From positions 1 to 32,763 of the forward strand of contig JBEKFZ010000044.1 of the NCBI GenBank assembly GCA_050013075.1: a stretch of DNA of 32,763 bases, read 5' to 3'. Below the pieces are notes generated by a model. That model worked only from the letters and a program-made list of their open reading frames with translations, ran no database searches and was not told the DNA's origin. The DNA is from JBEKIK01 sp050013075 (GTDB taxonomy: Bacteria; Planctomycetota; Planctomycetia; Pirellulales; Thermoguttaceae). Below, in pieces: positions 1 through 8,388 of the stretch. The position numbers were made by a program, and so were the translations under genes. Each line of letters opens with the position of its first letter. Position 1 is the stretch's first letter.

Positions 1-1
1 G

Positions 2-1084
2 ACCGGCGAGGTGGCGGCGATGACCTCGTCGACGAGCGGACCGGCGACGTTTTACAACGACAGCGATTCGCTTTACGCCGCGCGCAAGCCGTTTGAAATC
101 GACCAGAAAGGGATCAAGCTCATGCCCTCCGAGGTTGACGTCCGCCACCAGACGCGATTGCGCGACGTGGCAACTGAATATGACGGTATTCCGCTTCTCG
201 GCTTTGTGGCCCGGAGCATTGCGCGGCAGCAGCACGAGATGGCCCGGCCGCAAGCCAACCAGGAGGTGCGCAACAAAGTGGCGGATAAGGCGCGGAAACG
301 CATCGACAGCGAAGCCCGCGATCGATTGGCGGAGTTGGTCAATAATCTGAATCGCAAGGTGTTCGGGCCCCTGGCGAACCTGTCACTGGAACCGACGATG
401 ATCGAAGCCCAGACCACCCAGCAGCGAATGACCATGCGGCTGCGCGTGGCGGGGGAAGATCAATTGGGCAGTTTTACGCCGCGCCCCCAGGCGCCGGACA
501 ACAGCCTGGCGAGTTTCCAAATCAACGAGTCGATGCTGAACAATGCCATCCAACGGCTGCAATTGGACGGCCGAACCTTTACTTTGCCGCAACTGGTTGG
601 GCGGATCTCGGAGCGGTTTCAGCGGCCCAACATCTGGCAGATCGATCCCAATAACAAAGACCTGACCATCAGCTTCGCGAAAAAAGACGCAGTGACGGTG
701 CGCTGCCAGGAGGGACAGGTAATCCTGACCCTTAACATCGTGGAGATAAGCAAAGAACCGCGGCAGTGGAACAACTTCCAGGTGCGGGTGTTTTACCGGC
801 CGCAGGTCAAGGGCCGCTCGGCCGAATTGGTCCGCGACGGGGTTATACATTTGATTTGCCAGCGAATGAGCAACAGTGCACAAATCAGTTTGCGGGGCAT
901 TTTTTCCAAGGCCTTTCCTCAAAACGATACCATAAAACTCACGCCCGAACGCTTTGTCACGGATCCGAAGTTGCGGGACCTGGCAATCACGCAGTTTGTC
1001 ATCGACGACGGCTGGGTCGGTTTTGCCGTGGGCCCGAAGGAGTACGCGGTACGCCTGTCGCAATTGCCTTCGGCGAGAAAATAG
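2..1084 (+). CDS. Conserved hypothetical protein, 5' end outside window
   Basis: The reading frame is open to the left edge of the window, so the N-terminus is probably missing; the GTG at 11 is the first in-window start candidate but may be internal. About 357 residues are visible, ending at a TAG. There is no membrane segment in this part. The first third is charged, with an Arg/Lys/Asp-rich stretch of coiled-coil character (about residues 75-115 counted from the GTG). The remainder looks like an alternating beta-rich domain. It resembles long conserved hypothetical proteins that I associate with planctomycetes, but I cannot name a family or a function. The DUF4282 gene follows 75 bp downstream on the same strand. 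Confidence 0.6.
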   Translation, partial: TGEVAAMTSSTSGPATFYNDSDSLYAARKPFEIDQKGIKLMPSEVDVRHQTRLRDVATEYDGIPLLGFVARSIARQQHEMARPQANQEVRNKVADKARKRIDSEARDRLAELVNNLNRKVFGPLANLSLEPTMIEAQTTQQRMTMRLRVAGEDQLGSFTPRPQAPDNSLASFQINESMLNNAIQRLQLDGRTFTLPQLVGRISERFQRPNIWQIDPNNKDLTISFAKKDAVTVRCQEGQVILTLNIVEISKEPRQWNNFQVRVFYRPQVKGRSAELVRDGVIHLICQRMSNSAQISLRGIFSKAFPQNDTIKLTPERFVTDPKLRDLAITQFVIDDGWVGFAVGPKEYAVRLSQLPSARK

Positions 1085-1159
1085 ATCACAATGGAAATGC
1101 TATAATCGTAGCCTCTCAAACAATCACTCTATCTTTTCATTTCACGAAAGGGGAAACCT

Positions 1160-1414
1160 ATGGAGGAGTTCTTGTCATTCCGCAAAATGATTACGCCGAT
1201 CGTCATTCAAATCATTTTTTGGATCGGCGTTGCGGTGTGTGTTATTTCCGGTCTTGGAATTATGTTCCATGGGACTTTTGTGACGTTTATTCTTGGATTG
1301 ATGTATGTGGTCATCGGGCCGCTGATGGTGAGGATCTACTGCGAATTGATTATCCTGCTCTTCCGGATATACGATGTCCTGAACGACATCAAGAAAAACA
1401 CGAATCGCGGCTGA
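1160..1414 (+). CDS. DUF4282 domain small membrane protein
   Basis: This is an 84-residue protein with an FLSFRKMITP start, two hydrophobic segments (about residues 11-33 and 38-57), and then the motif RIYCELIILLFRIYD followed by a charged tail. That arrangement matches the DUF4282 family, which are small bacterial inner-membrane proteins of unknown role. A purine-rich GAAAGGGG lies about 10 bases before the ATG and supports this start. The length is normal for the family. It may be cotranscribed with the hypothetical gene 75 bp upstream, but no functional link can be read from the sequence. Confidence 0.85.
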   Translation: MEEFLSFRKMITPIVIQIIFWIGVAVCVISGLGIMFHGTFVTFILGLMYVVIGPLMVRIYCELIILLFRIYDVLNDIKKNTNRG

Positions 1415-1682
1415 AAGCACAATAATTTTGGCCAATTTGCGCGTGTGCCGTGGTTCAAACTGGCCGACACGGCCCGGCTCTGAATTCTGAATACCTAAAA
1501 AAAGGCCGTACCCGAAGTCCACGAATGGGCGGGCACGGCCTACATGTCTCGCCCCGAGCACGAATGGAATTGGTGTTTGTTCTCGGGGGGGAGGAGACAG
1601 CTATTAATAAAATATCATATTCCGATGCGATTTTCTACCCACTAATCGTGGGGCTTCGCCGGTTATCTGTTTATAAGCTACC
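1415..1682. other. Gene-free gap with two palindromic sequences
   Basis: No credible gene is seen. Positions 1464-1483 repeat the right arm of the inverted repeat at 28639-28692 (core CGACACGGCCCGGCTCTG). Positions 1502-1542 form an imperfect hairpin (AGGCCGTACCC / GGGCACGGCCT). The run of A just left of it would make a terminator-like U tail only for minus-strand transcription, yet no minus-strand gene ends here, so it is more likely a dispersed palindromic repeat. Confidence 0.5.
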
Positions 1683-1787
1683 CTTGTAATGAACCAACAA
1701 AACCGCGACCGACCAACCGACCATGCCGACCAAAACTGCGCATCGGTGCTCGTTGGTGCCCGTTGGTGCCCGTCGCGGCTTTACAAG
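1683..1787 (-). repeat. MITE-like repeat, copy A
   Basis: Read on the minus strand, this begins TGTAAAGCCGCGAC and continues with reiterated CGGGCACCAA units, then the same GGTCGGCATGGTCGGTTGG block seen at 10716-10850. The other end is diverged but still carries CTTGTAA. It overlaps the GTG at 1763 that would extend the following gene, which is a reason to reject that upstream start. Confidence 0.65.
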
Positions 1788-1807
1788 CCCCCTGTCCACC
1801 ATTAAAA

Positions 1808-2920
1808 ATGCTTTCCGTCCTTGAAATCAACACCATCGATCGGCTTGCGGCGTATAGAACGGACTGGGAAAAACTATTATCGGAAACGCCGGGCGCGACG
1901 TTTTTCCAATCGTTCGAGTGGTTGGAGGCGTATTGGCGGCATTTCGGCGCGAGGAAGACCTTGCGAACCGTAATCGTTCTGGAGGATGACAGAACGGCGG
2001 CAATTGTACCACTGATAGTGCATACCGAAAAAACCAGGGCGGGGCGTTTACGAGTGCTAACCTACCCCTTGGATAATTGGGGCTCGTTTTACGGCCCCAT
2101 CGGACCCAATCCCCCCTCTGCGCTAAAAGCGGCGATGGAACATATTCGACGCACGCCGCGCGATTGGGACTTGATCGAATTGCGCTGGATCGGCGCGCCA
2201 GGCACCGATTGGCGGGAATCCCGAAATGCCATGCGATCGGCCGGTTATCAGGCTTATTCGACGCTTTGGAACGAGACCGCGGCAGTCGATTTTTCCGCCG
2301 GTTGGGAGAGTTATCTCTCCGGGCGAAAAGGCGTTTGGCTCAGGCGCATCCGTCAAACCGAAGAAAAACTATCCAGGCAGGGCAAGGTGGAGTATCTGCG
2401 CTGCCGGCCGGAAAGCCTTCGGCAAGGCGACGGGGATCCGCACTGGGACTTATATGAGGCTTGCGAGGCCGTCGCCCGGAGCAGTTGGCAGGCGGCGGCG
2501 ACCGACGGCACTACGTTGTCGCACCAGACGGTGCGGGCGTTTTTGCGGGAAGTTCATGCCCTGGCCGCGGCGGCCGGGGCGGCGGACATGAACTTGCTTT
2601 TGCTCGACGGACGCCCGGCGGCATTTATCTACGGCTATCATTATCGCGGCTGCGCATACGGGCTGCGCCGGGGTTTTGACGCACGGAGTTTGCGAACGGG
2701 ACTTGGCACGGTCCTGCTTTGGAACACGCTAAAAGACAGTGCCCTGCGCGGCGATCGGATATACGACATGGGCATCGGCTCGCCGCATAGCAAGCGGCAT
2801 TTTCAAAATCGCGTAATTCCGATATTTCGTTTAAGTCATTTTCCTTCCTCCGTTTTGCGCACACAGTTCTTGCGTTTGAGTCGTTGGCTGCAAAGCCGCC
2901 GGCTTTCGGGCGTTTCTTGA
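1808..2920 (+). CDS. GNAT-family acyltransferase, CelD/BcsL (FemAB-like) type
   Basis: This is a 370-residue cytoplasmic protein with the layout of the CelD/BcsL family of GNAT-fold acyltransferases. An N-terminal half contains the FFQSFEWLEAYW segment. A central basic motif GRKGVWLRRIRQ lies near residue 175. The C-terminal acetyltransferase core runs through LLLLDGRPAAFIYGYHY and ends with YDMGIGSPHSKRHF. Family members are annotated in polysaccharide or cell-envelope acylation, but the substrate here is unknown. The ATG at 1808 is chosen because the earlier GTG at 1763 lies in a dispersed repeat. The Shine-Dalgarno sequence is weak. The gene stands alone between a repeat and convergent lipoprotein genes. 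Confidence 0.82.
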   Translation: MLSVLEINTIDRLAAYRTDWEKLLSETPGATFFQSFEWLEAYWRHFGARKTLRTVIVLEDDRTAAIVPLIVHTEKTRAGRLRVLTYPLDNWGSFYGPIGPNPPSALKAAMEHIRRTPRDWDLIELRWIGAPGTDWRESRNAMRSAGYQAYSTLWNETAAVDFSAGWESYLSGRKGVWLRRIRQTEEKLSRQGKVEYLRCRPESLRQGDGDPHWDLYEACEAVARSSWQAAATDGTTLSHQTVRAFLREVHALAAAAGAADMNLLLLDGRPAAFIYGYHYRGCAYGLRRGFDARSLRTGLGTVLLWNTLKDSALRGDRIYDMGIGSPHSKRHFQNRVIPIFRLSHFPSSVLRTQFLRLSRWLQSRRLSGVS

Positions 2921-3185
2921 TTTCTCAATTGGCCGGAATACAGCCGTCTTCCGGTGTTTCTTGAATTATCCGAGTTCATCGCGGCCGGCCGCATCCAGGG
3001 GAAGGCAACCGGCGCGCGATGAACATCCTGTGCCGGGAGGTGCAAAGCAATTTTTTCACCGCCCTTGCCTGGCTGGAAAATTATTCAAGGAAAGAAGAAC
3101 CCCCGCCGCGATGAATACGGAACAGAAAAATCTTTTGTTCAGTTTTCCTCGTCTTGTGTTCTTCGTTCTTTTTTACATTCCACGT

Positions 3186-3404
3186 TTAGCGCGTGGCGGG
3201 CACATAGGTCTCCGGTCCGGGCGTTACTACCGGCGCACCGGCACAGGGATCACAAGTGCTGACAGTTGGGCAAGGGTTGGAGTACATTACCGCCGGCTGG
3301 CATTGTTGGTAGGCCGGTCCGCGACGCCACCAGTCGCAGATGCCGCACCCCGCGGCACCAACCAGTAGCATCGCCACAATCATTAAGAGCAGCAATTTCT
3401 TCAT
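3186..3404 (-). CDS. Small Cys-rich putative lipoprotein, paralogue 1
   Basis: This is a 72-residue protein starting MKKLLLLMIVAMLLVGAAGC, which is a signal peptide with a lipobox-like GAAGC, so it is probably a lipoprotein. The mature part is short, with an ICDWWRRGP motif, several Cys residues and a Pro-rich tail. It is clearly paralogous to the protein encoded at 3498-3698 (same signal, C..DWWRR, YQQ, SNPC/SSPC spacing). TCTCCC on the plus strand just before the start reads GGGAGA on the coding strand and serves as the ribosome-binding site. Function is unknown. The Cys pattern could mean disulfides or metal binding, but that is only inference. Confidence 0.72.
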   Translation of the reverse strand: MKKLLLLMIVAMLLVGAAGCGICDWWRRGPAYQQCQPAVMYSNPCPTVSTCDPCAGAPVVTPGPETYVPATR

Positions 3405-3497
3405 TTTTCATTTCTCCCATTGAAACGGTATCGTTGCCAGCGAAGCTGGGTTGTTCATTTGTTGCCGTTCGCTGGAGTCGGCGCGGCGCGTGCGGAT

Positions 3498-3698
3498 CTA
3501 CGGTACGGTTGTCACTCCGGGCGCAGCGCAACAGCCGCAAGAACTGCAATCGCTAACGGTCGTGCAAGGGCTGGAATAAATCACCGTCGGCGGACATTGC
3601 TGTTGGTAATCCGGTCTGCGCCACCAGTCGGCAATCCGGCATCCGGCCGCTCCGCTCAACAAAATCGCCACGGTCGTTAAGATCAGTAACTTCTTCAT
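3498..3698 (-). CDS. Small Cys-rich putative lipoprotein, paralogue 2
   Basis: This is a 66-residue protein starting MKKLLILTTVAILLSGAAGC. It has the same signal/lipobox and CxxDWWRR arrangement as the neighbour downstream at 3186-3404, and ends in a Cys-rich stretch (DCSSCGCC). The ATG at 3698 is used instead of the longer frame because it begins a proper signal peptide and follows a GGGAGA ribosome-binding site. The two genes share about 25 bp upstream of their starts (around 3413-3437 and 3710-3735, including GAAACGGTATCGTT), so the duplication carried the leader with it. No function can be assigned. Confidence 0.72.
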   Translation of the reverse strand: MKKLLILTTVAILLSGAAGCRIADWWRRPDYQQQCPPTVIYSSPCTTVSDCSSCGCCAAPGVTTVP

Positions 3699-3937
3699 TA
3701 TTCGATTCTCCCATCGAAACGGTATCGTTACCGGTGAAGGTTTCGCCAAGAAACTCTACACCACACTTAATGATGTGCAAACGCAACAGGGTTGTTTTTA
3801 AAAAAACCGAGCGTTGACTTTTCGCAGCCTAACGCGTTGACTATAAGCTACAATTAAGAAAGAGGTGAGGATCGGGTAACATTTGCGGGTTCGTCGATCT
3901 TCAAACAGTCAAAACATTCGGAACCGGTTTCACTAAC

Positions 3938-4960
3938 ATGAATAAACTTTTATCAAACGTCGGATTCGCGTGCGGCCTGGCGAGAATCCCGGGCATAAAG
4001 GCCGTTTTCATCGCCTTGGCGGCGTTTCTAGCCATCCCGGGAGTGAAAGTTCAGGGCAACGAAGAACCGCGGCAACTTTGGTTGATCAGCACGCGCTCGG
4101 CGCCGCTTTCAGGCGATTTGCAGTCCGGGCAAAAGGCAATCGGCTACTGGCGGCTTTCACCCGATTGCCAATGGCAGGCGAGCGACGCGGAATCTTTCCG
4201 TGGCGGCGACGATCCGGCAGTGCCGACGACGGTCCTCATCCACGGAAACCGCGAGGACGCCGACGATGCGATAGAATTTGCCTGGCCCATTTATTGCCGC
4301 ATGTTGCAAATTGCCAAAGACCGGCCGTTCCGGCTGGTTATTTGGTCGTGGCCCAGCGAGAAGATGTGCCGGCGAAATCGCCCCGACGTACAATTGAAAT
4401 TCTGCTACTGCGACGCCCAATCTTATTACATGGCCGCTTGCATCGAGGGTATGAGCGGGGACGTGCCGCTGTGTCTGTTGGGATACAGCATGGGTGCGCA
4501 AATCGCGGCTGGAAGCCTGCAATTATTGGCCGGCGGCGAGGTGGCCTGCCGGACATTGCCCGGCCGAAATTCGCCCGACAAATCCCCACGCCGCACCGCT
4601 GCTATCCGGGTGGTGATGGTTGCCGCGGCGGCGGACGAGGACTGCCTGGCGTCCAGCGGCATATTCAACTTAGCGCTTTCTCAGGTCGAAAGCGTGTTGC
4701 TGACGCGCAACGGTTGCGACAGGGTATTAAGAATGTATCCCAAAACATACGGGCGACGCGGTCCGGAAGCGCTGGGTTTCGCCGGTCCGGCGGGCTGCGG
4801 CGAATATGAGAAAATCGAACTGCTCGACGTTTCCTGCGAAATAGGCAAGATGCATAAGTGGAAATTCTATCTGTCCTCCAACAGTTTGTTGGGATCCATC
4901 GATCGCTACGTTTTCCCCGCTGACACTGTAAAAGGGAAAGATCACGAAATCGGCGATTAG
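3938..4960 (+). CDS. Secreted alpha/beta-hydrolase-fold protein
   Basis: This is a 340-residue protein with a basic N-terminus and a hydrophobic segment at about residues 21-40, consistent with an export signal. The core has the oxyanion-hole-like VLIHGN (about 99-104), FRLVIWSWPS, and the nucleophile elbow GYSMGA with Ser184. A candidate acid lies in the AAAADED region (about 224-230), and a late His in KMHKW is a candidate catalytic base. The layout resembles DUF900-like and related lipase/esterase proteins. The substrate is unknown. Nine or more Cys residues in the mature part fit an exported, disulfide-containing protein. It is monocistronic, with a repeat-rich gap before the aminotransferase gene. 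Confidence 0.75.
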   Translation: MNKLLSNVGFACGLARIPGIKAVFIALAAFLAIPGVKVQGNEEPRQLWLISTRSAPLSGDLQSGQKAIGYWRLSPDCQWQASDAESFRGGDDPAVPTTVLIHGNREDADDAIEFAWPIYCRMLQIAKDRPFRLVIWSWPSEKMCRRNRPDVQLKFCYCDAQSYYMAACIEGMSGDVPLCLLGYSMGAQIAAGSLQLLAGGEVACRTLPGRNSPDKSPRRTAAIRVVMVAAAADEDCLASSGIFNLALSQVESVLLTRNGCDRVLRMYPKTYGRRGPEALGFAGPAGCGEYEKIELLDVSCEIGKMHKWKFYLSSNSLLGSIDRYVFPADTVKGKDHEIGD

Positions 4961-5047
4961 CAGAGAATGGACGACGGGCAGCGCGAAACCGCAAGCAGTT
5001 TCTTTAAAGTTTTCAGTTATCAGTAATCTGTTTTCAGTATTCAATTT

Positions 5048-5110
5048 TCATCCTTCATCCCTCATCCTTCATCCTTTTTTCCTATCCCCCATTTCCTATT
5101 TCCTATCCCC
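5048..5110 (+). repeat. Pyrimidine-rich CATCCTT/TTTCCTA low-complexity repeat
   Basis: This contains tandem copies of TCATCC(T/C)T followed by CCTATCCCCCATT-type units. The first half recurs, in inverted orientation, at 12939-12968 and, in the same orientation, at 13072-13091 inside the 3' end of proB. It is therefore a dispersed simple repeat and not a local feature of the aminotransferase promoter. Confidence 0.7.
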
Positions 5111-5127
5111 TGATCCATAATGTATGG

Positions 5128-6048
5128 ATGAACGAGCCGCAAGCATATTTAAACGGCAATTGGATACCGGCCTCCTCGGCGGCGGTTTCGGCCACCGACG
5201 CCGGTTTTATGTTAGGTGTTACCGTCGCCGAGCAACTGCGTACCTTTTCCGGCAGGATATTCCGACTTGAGGATCATCTGGCCCGCTTGGAGCGCTCCTT
5301 GCAGGTTGTCGGCGTGGATCCGGGCTTAAATCGGCGACAATGGACGGCCATTGCTTGTGAATTGATGGAAAGGAACAGCCCCTTCCTGGCGCCGGGCGAC
5401 GATTGGGGATTGTCGATGTTCGTCACTCCCGGGACATATCATGCTTACGGCCCGGCCGAGCACGGCCGGCCTACGGTTTGTTTACACGCGTATCCGCTGC
5501 CCTTTCATCTTTGGGCCGAGAAATATCGCACCGGGCAAGCGCTGACAACCAGTCCGATTGAGCAAGTCGCCCGGCAATGCTGGCCGGCGGACGTTAAATG
5601 CCGCAGCCGAATGCACTATTATTTGGCTGATAAACTGGCCATTAAGCAAGATCCCGGCGCCCGGGCGGTATTGCTCGATCATGATGGTTATATCTCAGAA
5701 GCATCGACGGCCAACGTATTGATATTTTGGAAGGACCGCGGTTTGATTTCGCCGCCGTTTGAGAAAATTCTCCGCGGCATCAGCCTGGCGGTGACATTTG
5801 AAATTGCCGCTTCCTTGGGCATTGCCCGTGAAGAGTGCGATCTTACCGTGGAAGACTTGGCCGCGGCCGACGAAATCATTTTAACCAGCACGCCCTTCTG
5901 TTTGTTGCCCGTTACCCGGTTTAACGGCCGGCCCATCGATGGCGGCCGACCCGGAGAAATATCGCAAAAACTGCTTGCGGCCTGGAGCAAAACGGCGGGC
6001 CTGGATATCGTCGGCCAGGCGGAACGATTTGCGCAAAGACGATTATGA
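5128..6048 (+). CDS. Class IV (fold type IV) PLP-dependent aminotransferase
   Basis: This is a 306-residue enzyme of the branched-chain/D-amino-acid aminotransferase and aminodeoxychorismate lyase superfamily. The N-terminal domain has the family pattern D.GF..G..V.E..R, then RLEDHLARL. The PLP lysine is expected in DVKCRSRMHYYLA. The cofactor-phosphate motif EASTANVLIF and the late TSTPFCLLPV segment are present. Length is normal. Motifs do not separate a branched-chain transaminase from a D-amino-acid enzyme or ADC lyase, so no symbol is given. The preceding ATG at 5120 runs into a stop at once. The gene ends convergently and overlaps the last 6 bp of the minus-strand kinase-like gene. Confidence 0.85.
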   Translation: MNEPQAYLNGNWIPASSAAVSATDAGFMLGVTVAEQLRTFSGRIFRLEDHLARLERSLQVVGVDPGLNRRQWTAIACELMERNSPFLAPGDDWGLSMFVTPGTYHAYGPAEHGRPTVCLHAYPLPFHLWAEKYRTGQALTTSPIEQVARQCWPADVKCRSRMHYYLADKLAIKQDPGARAVLLDHDGYISEASTANVLIFWKDRGLISPPFEKILRGISLAVTFEIAASLGIAREECDLTVEDLAAADEIILTSTPFCLLPVTRFNGRPIDGGRPGEISQKLLAAWSKTAGLDIVGQAERFAQRRL

Positions 6049-6858
6049 TCGAGCATCGCCGAGGGCTATGCACCCCAGCAACCGGCCGCCGGATTGTTGG
6101 ATTACTCCGACGGACTCGCAAACGTCATAAGGAGTTGCGTAACCCAACCTGACGAGCAGGTATACGCCGTCGCAGCGGGAAATCATGGCGGGCGTTTGGG
6201 CATTGGTCAATGAGGGAGCGTCGATAAGCACCAATTGGTATCTCGTTTTCAATTTTTCCAGCGAATAACCCCAATCGTCGGAAATACGAGATATTTCCCC
6301 ATTTTGCATCTTATCTTTATCCGATAAGGCGTCCAGCACGAACACCTCGCCGCCAAGATGATTGCCTAGTTTTTTTGACAGCGAAAACAGCATTTCCGTT
6401 TGTCCGGCGCCGCGGCCCGGACTGGTAAATAGCAATGCGGCAGGCCGGCCGGGCGTTAATTGAGTGAGAATATATTGGGACATCTCTTCGTAAACGTCCG
6501 GCTCTTCGGGCATTAGCGCGGATGTTACCGCCGATTCGGCCCGGGCCAGAGTTTCGTCGATCGCTAAAGAATCGGATACGCCATATTGTACTGTCAGGGG
6601 GCCGGCAATCGATTCTTTAACCGACATTTGAGGCGGCTGCAACCTATCTATTTCTTCTTGGATAACAGGATGCAATTCGGTCGACTCGGCGTCATAAGGA
6701 TCTTCGAGGTTATCCGGGGGTTCCGATTCGATATTCGCCGAAGTCTGAACGGACGCGCATGTCGCAGGTTTATCGTCCACCGGCGGCGTATTTACCCGCG
6801 GTTGTGTTGGCGGCCGCTTTACCTCGATTTGCTTTAACGCCTCCAGCATCCGGCTCAT
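6043..6858 (-). CDS. BY-kinase/CpsD-like polysaccharide protein with degenerate P-loop
   Basis: This is a 271-residue protein. The N-terminus MSRMLEALKQIE is typical of tyrosine autokinases in exopolysaccharide loci. It is followed by an acidic, Pro-rich linker to about residue 90 and a P-loop NTPase domain. The Walker A region reads SPGRGAGQTE (146-155), so the invariant lysine is replaced by Gln153. A Walker A'-like VFVLDA (172-177) and a Walker B LVLIDAP (209-215) remain. No Tyr cluster is seen at the C-terminus. I infer a regulatory or ATP-binding-impaired paralogue in chain-length control. It overlaps the ATPase gene upstream by 4 bp (ATGA), indicating translational coupling. Confidence 0.78.
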   Translation of the reverse strand: MSRMLEALKQIEVKRPPTQPRVNTPPVDDKPATCASVQTSANIESEPPDNLEDPYDAESTELHPVIQEEIDRLQPPQMSVKESIAGPLTVQYGVSDSLAIDETLARAESAVTSALMPEEPDVYEEMSQYILTQLTPGRPAALLFTSPGRGAGQTEMLFSLSKKLGNHLGGEVFVLDALSDKDKMQNGEISRISDDWGYSLEKLKTRYQLVLIDAPSLTNAQTPAMISRCDGVYLLVRLGYATPYDVCESVGVIQQSGGRLLGCIALGDARS

Positions 6859-8213
6859 GGAGAAGTCCCTTGGAGAAGTTTAGCAAACAGGCGTTTGTAT
6901 TCATGCCTGCGCACGGCGGCAATGGGACGGGGTTTGTTCGGCTGGGACTCGGCGTCATTTTTGATATTATTGATCTCGGATTCGATATTTTCGATCTCGG
7001 CAGCGGGCGATTCCGCGGATTCCGCTGCCTTTTCCGGGTGCAAAAGCGGGCATGGCGCGGCGGTTGTGGCGGCATAACGGTCGGTAATGACCTCTTCGTG
7101 TTCGAATTCTTCATTAAAGGGATGATCGGTATCGGTGAGAACCAGTTCAATTTCAGGCTTGATGGTTCCCAACGGCTGAAAATCGTCTTCGGTCTTTTCC
7201 GGCGCCTGTTCGATGCGTTCGATTTGCCGGCAGACCTGGGACAATTCGGCATCAACTTCGTCAAAATCGTTCGCCACCCTTAACGAGGGAAATTCTGAAT
7301 TATCGGCGGCGGTTTGTTTGGAACTTTCGTCGGTGCTCTCGTCGATCCGGCCGAATTCGATCACTCCGCACTGTTCGCGTTGGCCGTCGCCGTTCCAGGG
7401 AGTGGGTAATTGCTGCAAGTCGGCCCAGGCCTCTTCGATTTGCGCCGGCTCGACAATCCGGCTCCCGGCCACGTAAGCCAGCAGCAGGGCATGATCGCAA
7501 AGCTGGTTTATCAATCGCGGCACGCCATCGGTGGCTTTAAATACGCTCTGGCAAGTGTCTTCCGCAAACAAATCGATCCCGCACCCGCCCGCCAGGTCGA
7601 TTTGGGCGTGAATATAATCCTGAGTTTCACTGCGGCTTAGGGCCTCCAAATAACAGCGCGTGGAAATCCGCTGATTGAAAGACTCCATTTTCGGACTGGC
7701 GAAGCGTTCTTCCAGGGAGCCGTTTCCAGCCAAGCTCAAACGCACCAGCGGCCGCCCCTGTCCGGCCAGGTTGGTCATCATTCTGATTTCGTCGAGCAAA
7801 CGCAGAGGCAAAGTGTGGGCTTCGTCGACGATCAAAACCATCCCCCGATAGGGCGCTTTTCCCAAGGTCAAATAATCGACCAGGGCGATACGAAGTTCAC
7901 CCTCGTCCATGCCGCGATACGGCTGACCTATTTTATAAAGAATCGCCTGGAACAAAGATCTCCGCGTACTCAATCGGCCGCACGAGAGTTCGGCAATTGG
8001 AAAAGTCGCTTTGAACTGCTCGGCCAACAATCGACAGAGCAGCGACTTGCCCGTTCCGGTGGGACCGACGACCATGCCCACTCCTTCGCCGCGCTCGATA
8101 CACCGGGTTAGTGCCACGCGCGCGGCCTCGATGTTTGCGGCGGGAAAATACTGGTCCGTTTGAGGTACGGAGGCGAACGGTTGTTTTTTTAAGGCGAAAA
8201 AGGCCCCATACAT
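6855..8213 (-). CDS. ExeA/GspA-like AAA ATPase of XrtA-type polysaccharide loci
   Basis: This is a 452-residue protein starting MYGAFFALKKQPF, the usual start of ExeA-like ATPases. Walker A is GPTGTGKS (50-57) and Walker B is VLIVDEAH (126-133). A sensor region (LAGNGSLEER) and GVPRLINQLCDHALLLAY close the AAA lid domain at about residue 250. The last 200 residues are acidic and probably disordered, with a basic end. Such ATPases accompany a Wzz-like protein and a tyrosine kinase in exosortase (XrtA/PEP-CTERM) polysaccharide clusters, and both partners flank this gene. Its exact role there is not established. A weak GAGAA lies before the ATG. Confidence 0.87.
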   Translation of the reverse strand: MYGAFFALKKQPFASVPQTDQYFPAANIEAARVALTRCIERGEGVGMVVGPTGTGKSLLCRLLAEQFKATFPIAELSCGRLSTRRSLFQAILYKIGQPYRGMDEGELRIALVDYLTLGKAPYRGMVLIVDEAHTLPLRLLDEIRMMTNLAGQGRPLVRLSLAGNGSLEERFASPKMESFNQRISTRCYLEALSRSETQDYIHAQIDLAGGCGIDLFAEDTCQSVFKATDGVPRLINQLCDHALLLAYVAGSRIVEPAQIEEAWADLQQLPTPWNGDGQREQCGVIEFGRIDESTDESSKQTAADNSEFPSLRVANDFDEVDAELSQVCRQIERIEQAPEKTEDDFQPLGTIKPEIELVLTDTDHPFNEEFEHEEVITDRYAATTAAPCPLLHPEKAAESAESPAAEIENIESEINNIKNDAESQPNKPRPIAAVRRHEYKRLFAKLLQGTSP

Positions 8214-8388
8214 GGCAAATATTCTCTATATTCAACAGATTACTTAATCGATCAAATCGCGCGGATTTACACTATTTCATCTTATGAGGGCGCAATCGCC
8301 CATAGCATCAATTCGGCTGTCGGGAAGTGAATTATGAGGGGGGATTTGTGATTGGAAATAAGGGATAAGCGGGAAAGATGGGAGTTTA

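Noticed and set aside
383..1063. 226-residue minus-strand frame opposite the first gene
   Set aside because: It has no start signal and sits opposite a frame with better codon character and continuity beyond the window.
1763..1807. GTG start extending the GNAT-like gene by 15 codons
   Set aside because: The extension lies in a dispersed repeat and has no similarity to the family N-terminus.
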